Shown: one piece after another, positions 25,075 through 34,125 of the stretch
How positions within the stretch are numbered: position 1 is the first letter of the stretch
Layout of the letters: each line of letters begins with the position of its first letter
The notes under the pieces: generated by a model
What the model was told of the DNA's origin: nothing
The model's input: only the letters and a program-made list of their open reading frames with translations
The model's database searches: none
Translations under genes and position numbers: made by a program
Source: Deinococcus yavapaiensis KR-236
GTDB lineage: Bacteria > Deinococcota > Deinococci > Deinococcales > Deinococcaceae
Assembly: GCF_003217515.1 (NCBI RefSeq)
Contig: NZ_QJSX01000001.1
Coordinates: forward strand, 372,001 to 436,000
Direction: 5' to 3'
DNA: 64,000 bases

Positions 25075-25251
25075 TCAAATCCTCTTGCGCTCTCCGGTCG
25101 GCCAAAGCGCGCCGAGGAACAGCAGCGCGGCGATCGCGACGCCGCCGACACGCTCGCCCGTCAACATGCCCGACCACGCGAGGGCGAGCTGCCACACGTG
25201 CAGCACGAAGAGGACGGCCATCAGCAGGCGCAGGAACACGAGTCGATTCAT
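25075..25251 (-). CDS. Small membrane protein
   Basis: 58 residues. It starts MNRLVFLRLLMAVLFVLH, continues with two hydrophobic spans (about 4-24 and 35-49) and ends in PTGERKRI. The ATG at 25251 has TAGACT 6 nt upstream (25258-25263 on the plus strand), the leaderless pattern seen elsewhere in the window. Codon choice matches the neighbouring genes. The family is not recognised. Confidence 0.6.
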   Translation of the reverse strand: MNRLVFLRLLMAVLFVLHVWQLALAWSGMLTGERVGGVAIAALLFLGALWPTGERKRI

Positions 25252-25289
25252 GACGAGAGTCTAACGTAACTTTCCGCCGCGTCCCGACG

Positions 25290-25763
25290 TCACTTCCCGG
25301 CGCTTCCCGGCAGGGGCGGCAGATTGGCGGCGAGGCGCGTCACGCGATCGGCGAAGTCGAGGATGGTCGTGCGCTGCTGACGCAAGTCCACGGCGACGTT
25401 GACGTTCGTGGCGGCGATGCGGCTTTGCAAGGCGCGCAAGTCGCTCGTCTGCCGATCGGCGGGCACGCGGGCGAGGGTCGCGGCGGCGTTTTGCAAGTTC
25501 GTGTTCGCCGTACCGAAGTTGCGGCGATCGAGATCGGCGGCGCTTTGGTACAAGCTCGCCCGCGTGGACTGCACGAGGGCCACCACGCGAGCGTCGTCAC
25601 GCTGCTTCGTCGTGTCGTTCAAGTTCGAGCGCAACCCCGCCACGGGTCCCTGACCGACGTACCAACCCGCCCCGAACAGCACCACGCCGAGCACGAGGGC
25701 GAGCAGCAGACGCATCGGAAGACCGTTGGTACGCCGAGGTTCGGTCGAGCTTGGGTCGGTCAT
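25290..25763 (-). CDS. Membrane-anchored helical protein of unknown function
   Basis: 157 residues. A short basic cytoplasmic N-terminus, one membrane span (about residues 18-37, LLLALVLGVVLFGAGWYVG), then a soluble helical domain rich in Ala, Asp, Arg and Asn (LNDTTKQRDDARVVALVQS, DLDRRNFGTANTNLQNAAATL) that probably forms a coiled coil. The domain would lie outside the cytoplasmic membrane. Downstream of the MscS gene, possibly cotranscribed. The family is not recognised. Confidence 0.65.
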   Translation of the reverse strand: MTDPSSTEPRRTNGLPMRLLLALVLGVVLFGAGWYVGQGPVAGLRSNLNDTTKQRDDARVVALVQSTRASLYQSAADLDRRNFGTANTNLQNAAATLARVPADRQTSDLRALQSRIAATNVNVAVDLRQQRTTILDFADRVTRLAANLPPLPGSAGK

Positions 25764-25809
25764 GATGGCACTCTACCGAGCGAGGCACGACCTTGCCTAC
25801 GGTGGGAAT

Positions 25810-26745
25810 CTATTTGGAAGCTTCAGCTCTCGATCGGGGCTCGGAACGCGAGCCTTTCGGCCAGCCTTCGCGTTGCCGCGCGCGATCTCCGTCCGCCTCC
25901 TCCGTCTGGTCGTGAAACAGGATTTGCCGTGTCGGAAAGGGAAGATCGATGCCCTCGGCGGTGAGCGCGTCCTTGAGAGCGTGCAGCACCTTGTCCTGGG
26001 ACGCCAGCGCGTCACGTCGCTTCGGCGGATCGACCCACCAGCGCACGCGCAAGTTGACGGTGGTCCCGTCGAGTCCCACGACGAGCACTTCGGGCTTCGG
26101 ATCGCTCTGCACGCCTTCGACGCCCGCCATCGTCCGCAAGATGACTTCCTTGGCGTGCGCGATGTCGTCGCCGTACCCGATCCCGACGTCGTACTGCACG
26201 CGCCTCACCGGGTACGCGGTGTTCACCGTGACACGCTGCGTGAACAGGTCCGAGTTCGGAATGACGACCTTGCGGTTGTCGTAGGTGCGCAGGATCGTCG
26301 CGCGAATCTGAATGTCCTCGACGGTGCCTTCCGAATCGCCCGTGACGATCTGGTCGCCAATGCGAAACGGACGCGTCAGCAAGATCAGCAGACCCGCGAG
26401 CAGATTTTGGAAGATGTCTCGAAACGCGAAGCCGATGGCCACGCCGCCCACGCCCAGCAAGCCCAGCAAGTCGCCGGGCCCGACGCTCGGAAACACGATC
26501 GTGATGGCGACGAGGATGCCCAAGACGAGGACGGTGCCCGACGCGAGCCGTCCGAGGACCTTGGCGAGGTTTCTCCCGTGCTCGCGCCCTCTCAGCATGC
26601 CCTCCACGCCCGACCGCACGAGACGCGCCACGAGCCAGAAGAGCAGCAGCACCACGAGGGCGATCACGATGTTCGGCAGCGACGCGATAAGGCTGTTGCC
26701 GATGTTCGTGAGGCGCCGAACGGCCACCCCGATGTCCGCGTTCAC
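25810..26745 (-). CDS. mscS: Small-conductance mechanosensitive channel (MscS family)
   Basis: 311 residues. Three membrane helices: about 20-43, 68-88 and the pore helix around 90-125 (LLGVGGVAIGFAFRDIFQNLLAGLLIL). These are followed by the beta domain (PFRIGDQIVTGDSEGTVEDIQIRATILRTYDNRKVVIPNSDL) and the alpha/beta C-terminal domain. Opens under membrane tension to release solutes on osmotic downshock. A basic, Arg/Glu-rich tail of about 25 residues is extra. Confidence 0.92.
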   Translation of the reverse strand: MNADIGVAVRRLTNIGNSLIASLPNIVIALVVLLLFWLVARLVRSGVEGMLRGREHGRNLAKVLGRLASGTVLVLGILVAITIVFPSVGPGDLLGLLGVGGVAIGFAFRDIFQNLLAGLLILLTRPFRIGDQIVTGDSEGTVEDIQIRATILRTYDNRKVVIPNSDLFTQRVTVNTAYPVRRVQYDVGIGYGDDIAHAKEVILRTMAGVEGVQSDPKPEVLVVGLDGTTVNLRVRWWVDPPKRRDALASQDKVLHALKDALTAEGIDLPFPTRQILFHDQTEEADGDRARQREGWPKGSRSEPRSRAEASK

Positions 26746-26819
26746 GCTTCCAGGGTGGCCGTTTCGAAGTGACGCCGAGTTGAGGCGAATGTCAAGCGAA
26801 CTTGAAGTTCAGGCGATCT

Positions 26820-28274
26820 TCAACGAACGGTGAGCGCGCCGAGGCACATCTCGTCCTCGGTCCCTTCTCCCCAGATGACGTACCGCTGCGGTTGCACGCG
26901 CGTGTTGTCCCACGTGCAGGTGAGACGCACGGTGTCGCCGACTTGCAGTTTGACGGGCGTCTTGTAGAAGTAGTTGCCTTGCCAGTGGAAGTCCCACGCG
27001 GGAATGTCGAGCAGCACCTTCTCGGTCGGCTTGCCGGGATTGAGGATCAGCTTGATGGCCTTGCCGCGCGTGTGCATGTGCAAGATCGCGCCGAGCGCCT
27101 CGCGATTGACGCTCACGGTGCGGTCGCACGAGCTCGTGACGTTGTTCGCCGGCTGCTTGGCGAGGTCCTCGGCGTTCGCTCCGCACGACACCAGCAATCC
27201 CTGTGACAAGTTCAGCGCGCCCTGCCCGCCCTTGCGAACCGCCGCCCGCAGCGCCTCGCGGCGCGTGCACGCGGCCGACTTGTCGGTCGCGTCGCAGGGA
27301 ATCTCGACGGGGCCCGCCAAGACGAACAAGCGCAAACGGTCGAGGGCGGCGCCTTCGGGCGCGAGCTGCAACTTCACGGCGGAACGGTCGGGCTTGTCGC
27401 CCGCGGCGAGATTGTAGTGCACCTGCATCACGACGAGCCCCCCGGCGGGCATCAAGACGCCCGTGCCGTTCGGGAAGACGGTGGGAACCGTGCCGGGCGT
27501 CCACGTTCCGATCACGCCCGCGAGGCCTGCCGTGCCGCCCACCTCGGGGCCACCGAAGCACGTCCAGCCGTCACGACCGTCCTGCCCGTTCTTCGCGAGG
27601 GCTTCCTCGCGGACGTCGGCGCTCACTTGATACAAGATGACGTGATGCACTTGCGCGCCGACGTTCGGCAGGATGTCGTAGCCGGTCACGAAGCGATCCT
27701 TCTTCAATCCCGGGTCGAGGACGAAGCAGCGGTAGTCGTCGGTGAGCTTCTCGTCGGGCGCGTACGCCTTGGGCATGGTGAGGGTCATGTCGGCGCGTAC
27801 CGCCACGACGTTGGGCTTCGGAACGGCCGCCGCCTTCGCGGGGTCACCGAGGGGCGCTCCCGCCTTTGCCCACGCCACGAGCGTGCCGATTTGGCGGGGC
27901 GTGAGGCGCCGTTCGTTTTGCAGGGGCGGCGAATCGGGGCCCGGCATCCACGGCGGCATGTGACCGCTCGACACGGCGGCGGCGATGTCGGGCGCCATGC
28001 GCTTGGCGAGATCCGCGTCACGCAAGCTGAACGGCGCGATGCCTCCGGGCATATGGCAGCCCGCGCAGTTCGCTTCCAGGATCGGGCGAACGTCGCCGTG
28101 GTACGTCGGCGTGGACGAGGGCAGGACCATCGGAAGCGTCTTCGTCGACTCGGGCGTGTTCATGCCGTGCGAATCGTGCGACGCGGGCGGGGTCGAGGAG
28201 CCTCCCTGCGCGAGCACGATTCCGACGCCGAGCGCGGCGGTCGCCGCGACGGCCGCGAGAATGGCTTTCTTCAT
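26820..28274 (-). CDS. Cytochrome c-copper type II monooxygenase (PHM-like) fusion, secreted
   Basis: 484 residues. Signal peptide 1-22. A c-type heme site CAGCH near residue 70 in a short cytochrome c domain (YHGDVRPILEANCAGCHMPGG; HMPPW could supply the axial Met). From about 190 the sequence follows copper type II monooxygenases: VHHVILY and VMQVHYN in the first Cu region, later LHMHTRGK (H-x-H), and DEMCLG (Met ligand). Peptidylglycine monooxygenase hydroxylates C-H bonds with two coppers and ascorbate. Here the heme domain may deliver electrons. The substrate is unknown. Confidence 0.85.
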   Translation of the reverse strand: MKKAILAAVAATAALGVGIVLAQGGSSTPPASHDSHGMNTPESTKTLPMVLPSSTPTYHGDVRPILEANCAGCHMPGGIAPFSLRDADLAKRMAPDIAAAVSSGHMPPWMPGPDSPPLQNERRLTPRQIGTLVAWAKAGAPLGDPAKAAAVPKPNVVAVRADMTLTMPKAYAPDEKLTDDYRCFVLDPGLKKDRFVTGYDILPNVGAQVHHVILYQVSADVREEALAKNGQDGRDGWTCFGGPEVGGTAGLAGVIGTWTPGTVPTVFPNGTGVLMPAGGLVVMQVHYNLAAGDKPDRSAVKLQLAPEGAALDRLRLFVLAGPVEIPCDATDKSAACTRREALRAAVRKGGQGALNLSQGLLVSCGANAEDLAKQPANNVTSSCDRTVSVNREALGAILHMHTRGKAIKLILNPGKPTEKVLLDIPAWDFHWQGNYFYKTPVKLQVGDTVRLTCTWDNTRVQPQRYVIWGEGTEDEMCLGALTVR

Positions 28275-28357
28275 GAAGTCATTGTGCGCGCACCTCGTCG
28301 CCAGTGGATGAACGCGCGGCGGAAATCTCGGGCTCCTTGGAGTACAGTGACGGCGAC

Positions 28358-29233
28358 ATGAAAACGCCGCGCGTTCCGAGAGTCAGCACCTTTTCGATCG
28401 TCGCCCGCGATCCTGCCAGCGGGGACTTCGGCATCGCCGTCGCCAGCAAGTTCCTCGCCGTTGGCGCCGTCGTTCCGGGCGCGCGCGCGAACGTCGGCGC
28501 GGTCGCCACGCAGTCGTACGCGAACTTGCGCTTCGTGCCTCAAGGGCTCGACCTGCTCGCGGCGGGCGCGTCTCCGCAAAGCGTCCTGGAGACGTTCCGG
28601 CGCACCGACCCCGATCTCCACACGCGTCAGTTCGGCCTCGTGGACGCCCTCGGAGAGGCGCTGACCTTCACGGGCGGCGGTTGCCATGATTGGGCGGGCG
28701 GCCTCACGGGCGACGGAGTCGCCGTGCAAGGCAACCTTCTCGCGGGCGAGGGCGTCGTGTCCGACATGCTTCGCGCGTATCAGGAAGGCGAGGCGGCGAG
28801 CTTTCCGCGCCGTCTGCTCGCCGCCCTGAAAGCCGGGGACGGCGCGGGCGGCGATCGGCGCGGGCGTCAGTCGGCGGCTCTGCTGGTGGTGGGCGCGGGC
28901 AAAGGGTACGGCGGCACCTCGGACGTCGCCGTGGACTTGCGCGTCGACGACCATGGCGATCCTGTCACGGAACTCGCGCGCCTCATGGGCGTTCACGAGT
29001 TGCTGTTCACGCGCCCGACGAGCACGCGCGCCCTGACCTCCGAAGACATCTCTTGGCTGCAAGGCGTCCTGAGAACCCACGGCCTGCGTGGAGGTGAACC
29101 GAGCGGCGAATGGGACGAGGAGACGCAGGCAGGCTTGCGGACCTTGTACGGCGCCGAGAACCTCGAGGAGCGCTTCGTGGAGGGACCTCACGTGGACGCC
29201 GAGGCTTGGGCGTACTTCCGCTCGCGGTATTGA
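28358..29233 (+). CDS. DUF1028 (Ntn-hydrolase-like) protein with C-terminal peptidoglycan-binding-like region
   Basis: 291 residues. VSTFSIVARDPASGDFGIAVASKFLAVGAVVPGARANVGAVATQSYAN is the characteristic DUF1028 start, followed by the TGGGCHDWAGG and QGNLLAGEGVV segments. The last 80 residues (LTSEDISWLQGVLRTHGL, GEWDEETQAGLRTLYG) look like a peptidoglycan-binding helical repeat. The reaction of DUF1028 proteins is not established. ATG 28358 follows a TACAGT box 9 nt upstream. Divergent from the monooxygenase gene with 83 bp between. Confidence 0.8.
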   Translation: MKTPRVPRVSTFSIVARDPASGDFGIAVASKFLAVGAVVPGARANVGAVATQSYANLRFVPQGLDLLAAGASPQSVLETFRRTDPDLHTRQFGLVDALGEALTFTGGGCHDWAGGLTGDGVAVQGNLLAGEGVVSDMLRAYQEGEAASFPRRLLAALKAGDGAGGDRRGRQSAALLVVGAGKGYGGTSDVAVDLRVDDHGDPVTELARLMGVHELLFTRPTSTRALTSEDISWLQGVLRTHGLRGGEPSGEWDEETQAGLRTLYGAENLEERFVEGPHVDAEAWAYFRSRY

Positions 29234-29334
29234 ACGCGGCCGTCGAAGGCGAAGTTGTCCGCGTCGCGGCGTTCGTGCGGCGGGTGAGTTCGGCGAACTT
29301 CGTGGTCGTTCCCGCTTGACGTCTTCGTTGGCAC

Positions 29335-29346
29335 TAAGCTGAAGGC
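29335..29346 (+). promoter_or_regulatory. -10 box TAAGCT, leaderless start
   Basis: TAAGCT at 29335-29340, 6 nt before ATG 29347. Confidence 0.4.
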
Positions 29347-29814
29347 ATGCGGCTTTCGAGTACGGACGTGTACGCGTTTCAAGCGCTCGGCTATTTGGGA
29401 CTGCAAGACCTGGAGCGTTGGGTGAGCAGCGACGAGGTGAGCGAGAAGACGGGCGTGGCCAGGCCGTATCTGGTACGCATCCTGGCCGCGCTGAGCGCCA
29501 AGGGCATCGTGAAGAGCAAGAAGGGCATCGGCGGCGGATACAAGCTCGCCCGCAAGCCCAGGCTGATCTCCTTGTGCGAAGTCGTTCGGGCCGTGGACGG
29601 GCCCGTCGCGCCTTTGTCGTGCATTTCGCTCAATTGGCACGAGGATTGCGTGGAGCAGGATCGATGCCACGCACGCAACACGGTGTACGTGAGGATGAGG
29701 GACGCCATGCTGGCGGTGCTGCAAGAGTTCAGCGTGGAGGATTTGGTGATCGACGCCCGGCAAGGAGTGAGTTACGGGTATTGCCTGGAGCATTTGTTGC
29801 GTCCGAACGTGTGA
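29347..29814 (+). CDS. Rrf2-family regulator (CymR-like)
   Basis: 155 residues. Winged helix with VSEKTGVARPYLVRILAALSAKGIV and a GIGGGYKLARKP wing. Three Cys (C-x8-C-x5-C; CISLNWHEDC then RCHARN) and another near the end (GYCLEHLL) could bind a cluster or sense thiols. It precedes the sulfur assimilation cluster, so a cysteine/sulfur-responsive role like CymR is inferred from context. Confidence 0.82.
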   Translation: MRLSSTDVYAFQALGYLGLQDLERWVSSDEVSEKTGVARPYLVRILAALSAKGIVKSKKGIGGGYKLARKPRLISLCEVVRAVDGPVAPLSCISLNWHEDCVEQDRCHARNTVYVRMRDAMLAVLQEFSVEDLVIDARQGVSYGYCLEHLLRPNV

Positions 29815-30210
29815 GGCAAAAACGGGCGCCTCGGGTGCCGCAGCATCGCCGAGGTGAGCGGAAAGAGCCGCCTTCTCCCCGCCGAGCAGGAGGCTCGCCG
29901 TCGCGGCAAGGCGGCGCACTCCTCGAGACTCAGAGGTTCGATCCGCTTGAAACCCAGCGTCCATTGGCTCTCGTCAACGCCCTGAATCCGAGCGGCCGCC
30001 CGGCTTGACGGCTCGCGGGACGGTCGGTTGGTCTCCTCTCTTGGGTGATGCTTCGGCGGGCCGGGCGACTCCTCGAAGGGTCTAGACCTATTATTGACAA
30101 ATCATGTCTCTTATTACAGCATAGGGGGCAACCCGCTTCGCGGGACCCATTCGATTCTTTCAGCGCACCTTTCATCGGTGCGAAGGTCAACTCTTGCCAT
30201 CGGAGGCCCC
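29815..30210 (+). promoter_or_regulatory. Promoter and structured leader of the sulfite reductase operon
   Basis: No gene. The 10-nt palindrome GGTCTAGACC (30079-30088) abuts CCTATTATTGACAAATCA (30087-30104), which contains TTGACA (30094-30099), a -35 box; a clear -10 is not obvious. Downstream two hairpins can form: CCCGC...GCGGG (30132-30144) and CGCACC...GGTGCG (30164-30182). CGGAGG lies before ATG 30211. The TATTRTTGACAA element recurs before the SsuA-like gene at 34177. Confidence 0.55.
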
Positions 30211-31758
30211 ATGTCGAACATCGAAGCTCTCAAGAAGGAAACGCCGCCGTTCGAGATCCTCGACGACATCTACCGCTGGGCGGCGGCGGGCGAAGTCGAT
30301 TCCGAAAAGCTCGACTTGGCCAAGTGGTACGGCGTGTACCCTCAACGTCCCGCCGAGGACGGCTACCTCATGTTGCGCGTCAAGATTCCCAGCGGCGGTT
30401 ACGACGCGCGCATCCTGCGCGTGCTGGCGGGCATCTCCGAGGACTTCGCGCGCGGAACGCTCGACGTGTCGGACCGCCAAGCGTTCCAATTCCACTGGCT
30501 GCGCATCCAAGACGTTCCCGAGATCTTCTCGCGCCTCGAAGCGGTCGGCTTGCACTCGAAGGGCGCGTGCGGCGACACGGTACGCGCCGTGATCGCCTCT
30601 CCGCTCGCAGGCCTCGACGCCCGTGAAGTCATCGACGTGCGAGGCGTGTCCGAGCAACTTCACCATCACTTCAGCGGCAACCCCGAGTTCGGTGACTTGC
30701 CGCGCAAGTTCAAGGTCAGCGTGACGGGCGTGCCGACCCTCGAAGGCATCCACCTCGTCAACGACATCGGCTTCCTCGCGCACGAAGTGAACGGTGAAGT
30801 CGGGTTCGACGTGTGGGTCGGCGGCGGCCTCGGCGCGGTCGCGCACCTCGCCGAGCGCCTCGGGGTGTTCGTGAAGGAGGACGAGGTGCTGGAAGTCGCG
30901 CGAGCGATCACGGCCGCGTACCGCGACCACGGATACCGTCAAAACCGCAAGAAGTCGCGCCTGAAGTACCTCATCGTCGACATGGGCGTGGAGCAGTTTC
31001 GCGAGGTCGTCGAGACGCAGTACCTCGGGCGCAAGATGGCGGACGGCCCGAGCGCGCCCGTGGCTCGCTTCGGTGGCAACGACGTGCTCGGCGTGCATCC
31101 CCAGAAGGACGGACGCTTCTACGTGGTCGTCGCGACGACGGTGGGACGCATCGATCCTTCGAAGGCGCGTCGACTCTCCGACCTCGCCGAGCGTTACGGT
31201 GACGGCGAGCTTCGCAACACGCCCTTTCAAAACATCCTGATTCCCAACGTCAAGGGCGAGGACGTCGATGCCTTGAGCGCCGAGCTGGCCGAGCTGAACC
31301 TCGCGCCGAAAGTCAGCATTCGCGGCACGACGATCGCGTGCACCGGCATCCAGTTCTGCCGTCTCGCCCTCACGGAGACGAAGTCGCGCACGGCAGCCCT
31401 CGTGGACTACCTGGAGCTGAAGTTCCAAGACCTCGACGTGCCGTTCACGATCAACATCACGGGCTGCTCGAACGCCTGCACGCGCTACCAAGTCGCCGAC
31501 CTCGGGTTCATGGGCGCGCAGCACAGCGGCGAGGAAGTGTACAACGTGCACCTCGCCGGAAGCCTCGGCGAAGCGCAGCGCGTCGGCATCAAGCTCAAAG
31601 GTCGCGTGAAGGCGACGGAACTGCACTTGTACACCGAGCGCGTCCTCGCGGATTTCCGCGCGCACCGTCTGCTCGACGAGTCCTTCGTGCAGTTCGTGGA
31701 CCGCGTTGGCAGCGAGCGCTTCTTGCCCGACGTCGTTCTCGGAGCGGTCCTCGCGTGA
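30211..31758 (+). CDS. Sulfite (nitrite/sulfite) reductase, siroheme-[4Fe-4S] type
   Basis: 515 residues, one polypeptide with the two-fold repeat of ferredoxin-dependent sulfite/nitrite reductases. The C-terminal cluster/siroheme ligands are visible as CTGIQFC and GCSNACTRY. The N-terminal half has the DVSDRQAFQFHWL substrate/siroheme segment. It reduces sulfite to sulfide using electrons from ferredoxin, and nitrite reductase is the alternative. The surrounding APS and ATP-sulfurylase genes favour sulfite. The stop overlaps cysC's GTG. The start is set by a CGGAGG site. Confidence 0.9.
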   Translation: MSNIEALKKETPPFEILDDIYRWAAAGEVDSEKLDLAKWYGVYPQRPAEDGYLMLRVKIPSGGYDARILRVLAGISEDFARGTLDVSDRQAFQFHWLRIQDVPEIFSRLEAVGLHSKGACGDTVRAVIASPLAGLDAREVIDVRGVSEQLHHHFSGNPEFGDLPRKFKVSVTGVPTLEGIHLVNDIGFLAHEVNGEVGFDVWVGGGLGAVAHLAERLGVFVKEDEVLEVARAITAAYRDHGYRQNRKKSRLKYLIVDMGVEQFREVVETQYLGRKMADGPSAPVARFGGNDVLGVHPQKDGRFYVVVATTVGRIDPSKARRLSDLAERYGDGELRNTPFQNILIPNVKGEDVDALSAELAELNLAPKVSIRGTTIACTGIQFCRLALTETKSRTAALVDYLELKFQDLDVPFTINITGCSNACTRYQVADLGFMGAQHSGEEVYNVHLAGSLGEAQRVGIKLKGRVKATELHLYTERVLADFRAHRLLDESFVQFVDRVGSERFLPDVVLGAVLA

Positions 31759-32294
31759 GCGACGCGTCGGGGCGAGTCGTGTGGCTCACGGGCCTCTCGG
31801 GCGCGGGCAAGACGACCCTCGCCCGCGCCGTGGAGCGCGAGTTGATGACGCGCGGCGTGCCGGTGGAGGTGCTCGACGGAGACGCCGTGCGCGAACACTT
31901 GTCCAAAGGTCTCTCGTTCACCCGCGAGGACCGCGACACCAACGTGCGGCGCATCGCGTTCGTGGCGGGCCTTCTCGCGAAGCACGGCGTGACGGTGCTC
32001 GTGAGCGCCATCAGTCCTTACCGCGACACGAGAGACGCCGTGCTCGCCGAGCTTCCGAACGCCGTGGAGGTGTTCGTGGACGCGCCGCTCGACGTGGTGA
32101 CCGCGCGGGACGTGAAGGGCTTGTACGAAAAGGCCTTGCGCGGCGAGATTTCGCACTTCACGGGAGTCAGCGATCCGTACGAGGCGCCGCTCGCTCCGTC
32201 GGTGCACGTCAAGACCCACGAAGTGACGGTCGAGGAAGGCGTGGCGCTCGTCGTGGAGTCGCTGGGAGTCGAGCGTGAGCTTGCCGTCGTTTGA
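31755..32294 (+). CDS. cysC: Adenylylsulfate (APS) kinase
   Basis: 179 residues. P-loop TGLSGAGKTTLA near residue 12, DGDAVREHLSKGLSFTREDRDTNVRRI and ISPYRDTRDAV, which are APS kinase signatures. It phosphorylates APS to PAPS. GTG start with 4-nt overlap to the sulfite reductase gene, and its 3' end overlaps cysH by 20 nt. Confidence 0.92.
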   Translation: MSDASGRVVWLTGLSGAGKTTLARAVERELMTRGVPVEVLDGDAVREHLSKGLSFTREDRDTNVRRIAFVAGLLAKHGVTVLVSAISPYRDTRDAVLAELPNAVEVFVDAPLDVVTARDVKGLYEKALRGEISHFTGVSDPYEAPLAPSVHVKTHEVTVEEGVALVVESLGVERELAVV

Positions 32295-32928
32295 AGCGGG
32301 TACGTCTCCGCTGGAGGTGATCGCCTGGGCGCTCGAAACGCATCCCGACCTCGTCATGCCGAGCGCGTTCAACCTCAACGGCGTCGTCCTGATCGACTTG
32401 GCCGCGCGCGTCGGCTTTCGAGGCGAGGTGCTGTTCGTCGACACGGGCTATCACTTTCCCGAGACGCTGGCGACGCGCGACCGCCTCGCCGAGCGTTACG
32501 CGTCGCTCGACTTCGTGACCTTGAGCGCGGACCTTCCCGACGACCGGCTGTTTTTGACGGACGTGGACGGTTGCTGCGCGGCGCGCAAAGTGGCGCCGCT
32601 TCAAGCGTACCTCGCCGAGAAGCGTCCGAGCGCCTTGCTGAACGCCCGGAGCCGCGAGCAGACGACGGACCGCGCCGAGATTCCCTTCGTGGAGGAAGGT
32701 GCTCGGCGCAAGATCAATCCGCTCGCGCACATGACGCGAACGACGCTCGAGCAGTACGCGCGGCACCATGACCTGCCCGTGAATCCCTTGTACTGGGACG
32801 GCTTCTTGTCGGTCGGATGCGCGCCGTGTACGCGAGCGGTTCGCCCCGGCGAGGACGCGCGGGCGGGTCGCTGGGCGGGCCAGGGCAAGACCGAGTGCGG
32901 CCTGTGGGTCGGAGAGCAAGCTCTTTGA
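32275..32928 (+). CDS. cysH: APS/PAPS reductase, Cys-cluster type
   Basis: 217 residues, GTG start. Adenylylsulfate-binding ATP-pyrophosphatase fold with FVDTGYHFPET, then the pair GCC-ARKVAPL, the later CAPC, and a KTECGLW C-terminal motif with the catalytic Cys. The CC-x-CxxC set binds [4Fe-4S], typical of APS-reducing enzymes; Bacillus-type versions use either APS or PAPS. A kinase that makes PAPS is adjacent, so PAPS may be used. Product is sulfite for the reductase upstream. Confidence 0.9.
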   Translation: MSLPSFEAGTSPLEVIAWALETHPDLVMPSAFNLNGVVLIDLAARVGFRGEVLFVDTGYHFPETLATRDRLAERYASLDFVTLSADLPDDRLFLTDVDGCCAARKVAPLQAYLAEKRPSALLNARSREQTTDRAEIPFVEEGARRKINPLAHMTRTTLEQYARHHDLPVNPLYWDGFLSVGCAPCTRAVRPGEDARAGRWAGQGKTECGLWVGEQAL

Positions 32929-32950
32929 GCGTGAAGAAAGGACATTCGCT

Positions 32951-34096
32951 TTGACGTTGATCGCCGATTCGTTGCCGCGCCCCTTGGGCGGCTCGCTCGT
33001 ATGGCGCGTCGGGGGCTTGGATGCCGCCGAACTCGCGGAACTTCCTCGGTTGGAACTCGGCGCGCGTAACCTCGCCGACCTCGAACTCATCGCGACGGGC
33101 GTGTACTCGCCCCTCACCGGCTTCATGGGTGAGGCCGACTACTTGGGCGTCATCGAGCGCATGCGTCTCGCCAGCGGCGTGCCGTGGAGCGTGCCGATCA
33201 CCCTCGGCGTGAATCGCGAGGACGCGCGGCGGTACCGTGGTCGGGTCGCCCTCACGCGCGCAGGCGAAATCGTGGGCGTGCTGGACGTGCGCGAGCAGTA
33301 CAGCGCCCGCAAGAGCGTCGAGGCGCGCGAAGTGTACCGAACGCAAGACGAGGCGCATCCCGGCGTGGCCGCGTTGTACGCACAAGGCGACGTCAACCTC
33401 GCGGGCGACGTGACCTTGCTGCGGCTCGACCGCGGGCCGTTTCCGTCGCATCATCACACGCCGAGGGAAACGCGGGACGCGTTCGCGGCGCGAGGTTGGC
33501 GCACCGTCGTCGCGTTTCAAACCCGCAACCCCATCCACCGCGCTCACGAGTACCTGCACAAAGTCGCGTTGGAGCAGGTGGACGGCCTCTTTTTGCATCC
33601 GCTCGTCGGCGAGACGAAGTCGGACGACGTTCCCGCGCGGGTGCGCATGAAAGCGTACGAAGCGCTGTTGGAGCACTACTACCCGGGCACGCGAACGCTG
33701 TTGAGCGTGTACCCGGCGGCGATGAGGTACGCGGGGCCGCGCGAGGCGGTGCTGCACGCGCTGTCTCGGCGCAACTACGGCGTGACGCACTTCATCGTGG
33801 GACGCGACCACGCGGGCGTCGGCAATTACTACGGAACGTACGACGCGCAAGAGATCTTCTCGGCGTTTTCGCGCGAGGAGCTCGACGTGGAGATCTTGAA
33901 GTTCGAGCACACCTTCTACTGCCGTAAGTGCACGCAGCTCGTGTCGCCACGTACCTGCCCGCACGACCACGGACATCACCTCGTGCTGAGCGGCACGAAG
34001 GTGCGAGAGTTGCTCCGTTCCGGAGCGTCCCTGCCCTCCGAGTTCACGCGGCCCGAAGTGGCCGAGGTCCTCCGCGCGGCGTACACCGAGAAGTGA
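32951..34096 (+). CDS. sat: Sulfate adenylyltransferase (ATP sulfurylase)
   Basis: 381 residues. QTRNPIHRAHEYL (ATP/sulfate site), GRDHAGVGNYYGTYD and the zinc-like CRKCTQLVSPRTCPHDHGHH. It makes APS from ATP and sulfate, the first step of assimilation. A TTG start at 32951 is preceded by AAAGGA 8 nt upstream; no ATG is available near the N-terminus. Last gene of the assimilation unit that starts at 30211. Confidence 0.9.
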   Translation: MTLIADSLPRPLGGSLVWRVGGLDAAELAELPRLELGARNLADLELIATGVYSPLTGFMGEADYLGVIERMRLASGVPWSVPITLGVNREDARRYRGRVALTRAGEIVGVLDVREQYSARKSVEAREVYRTQDEAHPGVAALYAQGDVNLAGDVTLLRLDRGPFPSHHHTPRETRDAFAARGWRTVVAFQTRNPIHRAHEYLHKVALEQVDGLFLHPLVGETKSDDVPARVRMKAYEALLEHYYPGTRTLLSVYPAAMRYAGPREAVLHALSRRNYGVTHFIVGRDHAGVGNYYGTYDAQEIFSAFSREELDVEILKFEHTFYCRKCTQLVSPRTCPHDHGHHLVLSGTKVRELLRSGASLPSEFTRPEVAEVLRAAYTEK

Positions 34097-34125
34097 GCGC
34101 ATTCACCGAATCCTTCGTCGTCCGT

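Noticed and set aside
29815..30060. Plus-strand extension frame beyond the Rrf2 gene
   Set aside because: Arg/Ser-rich, no start signal and no similarity to any family I know.
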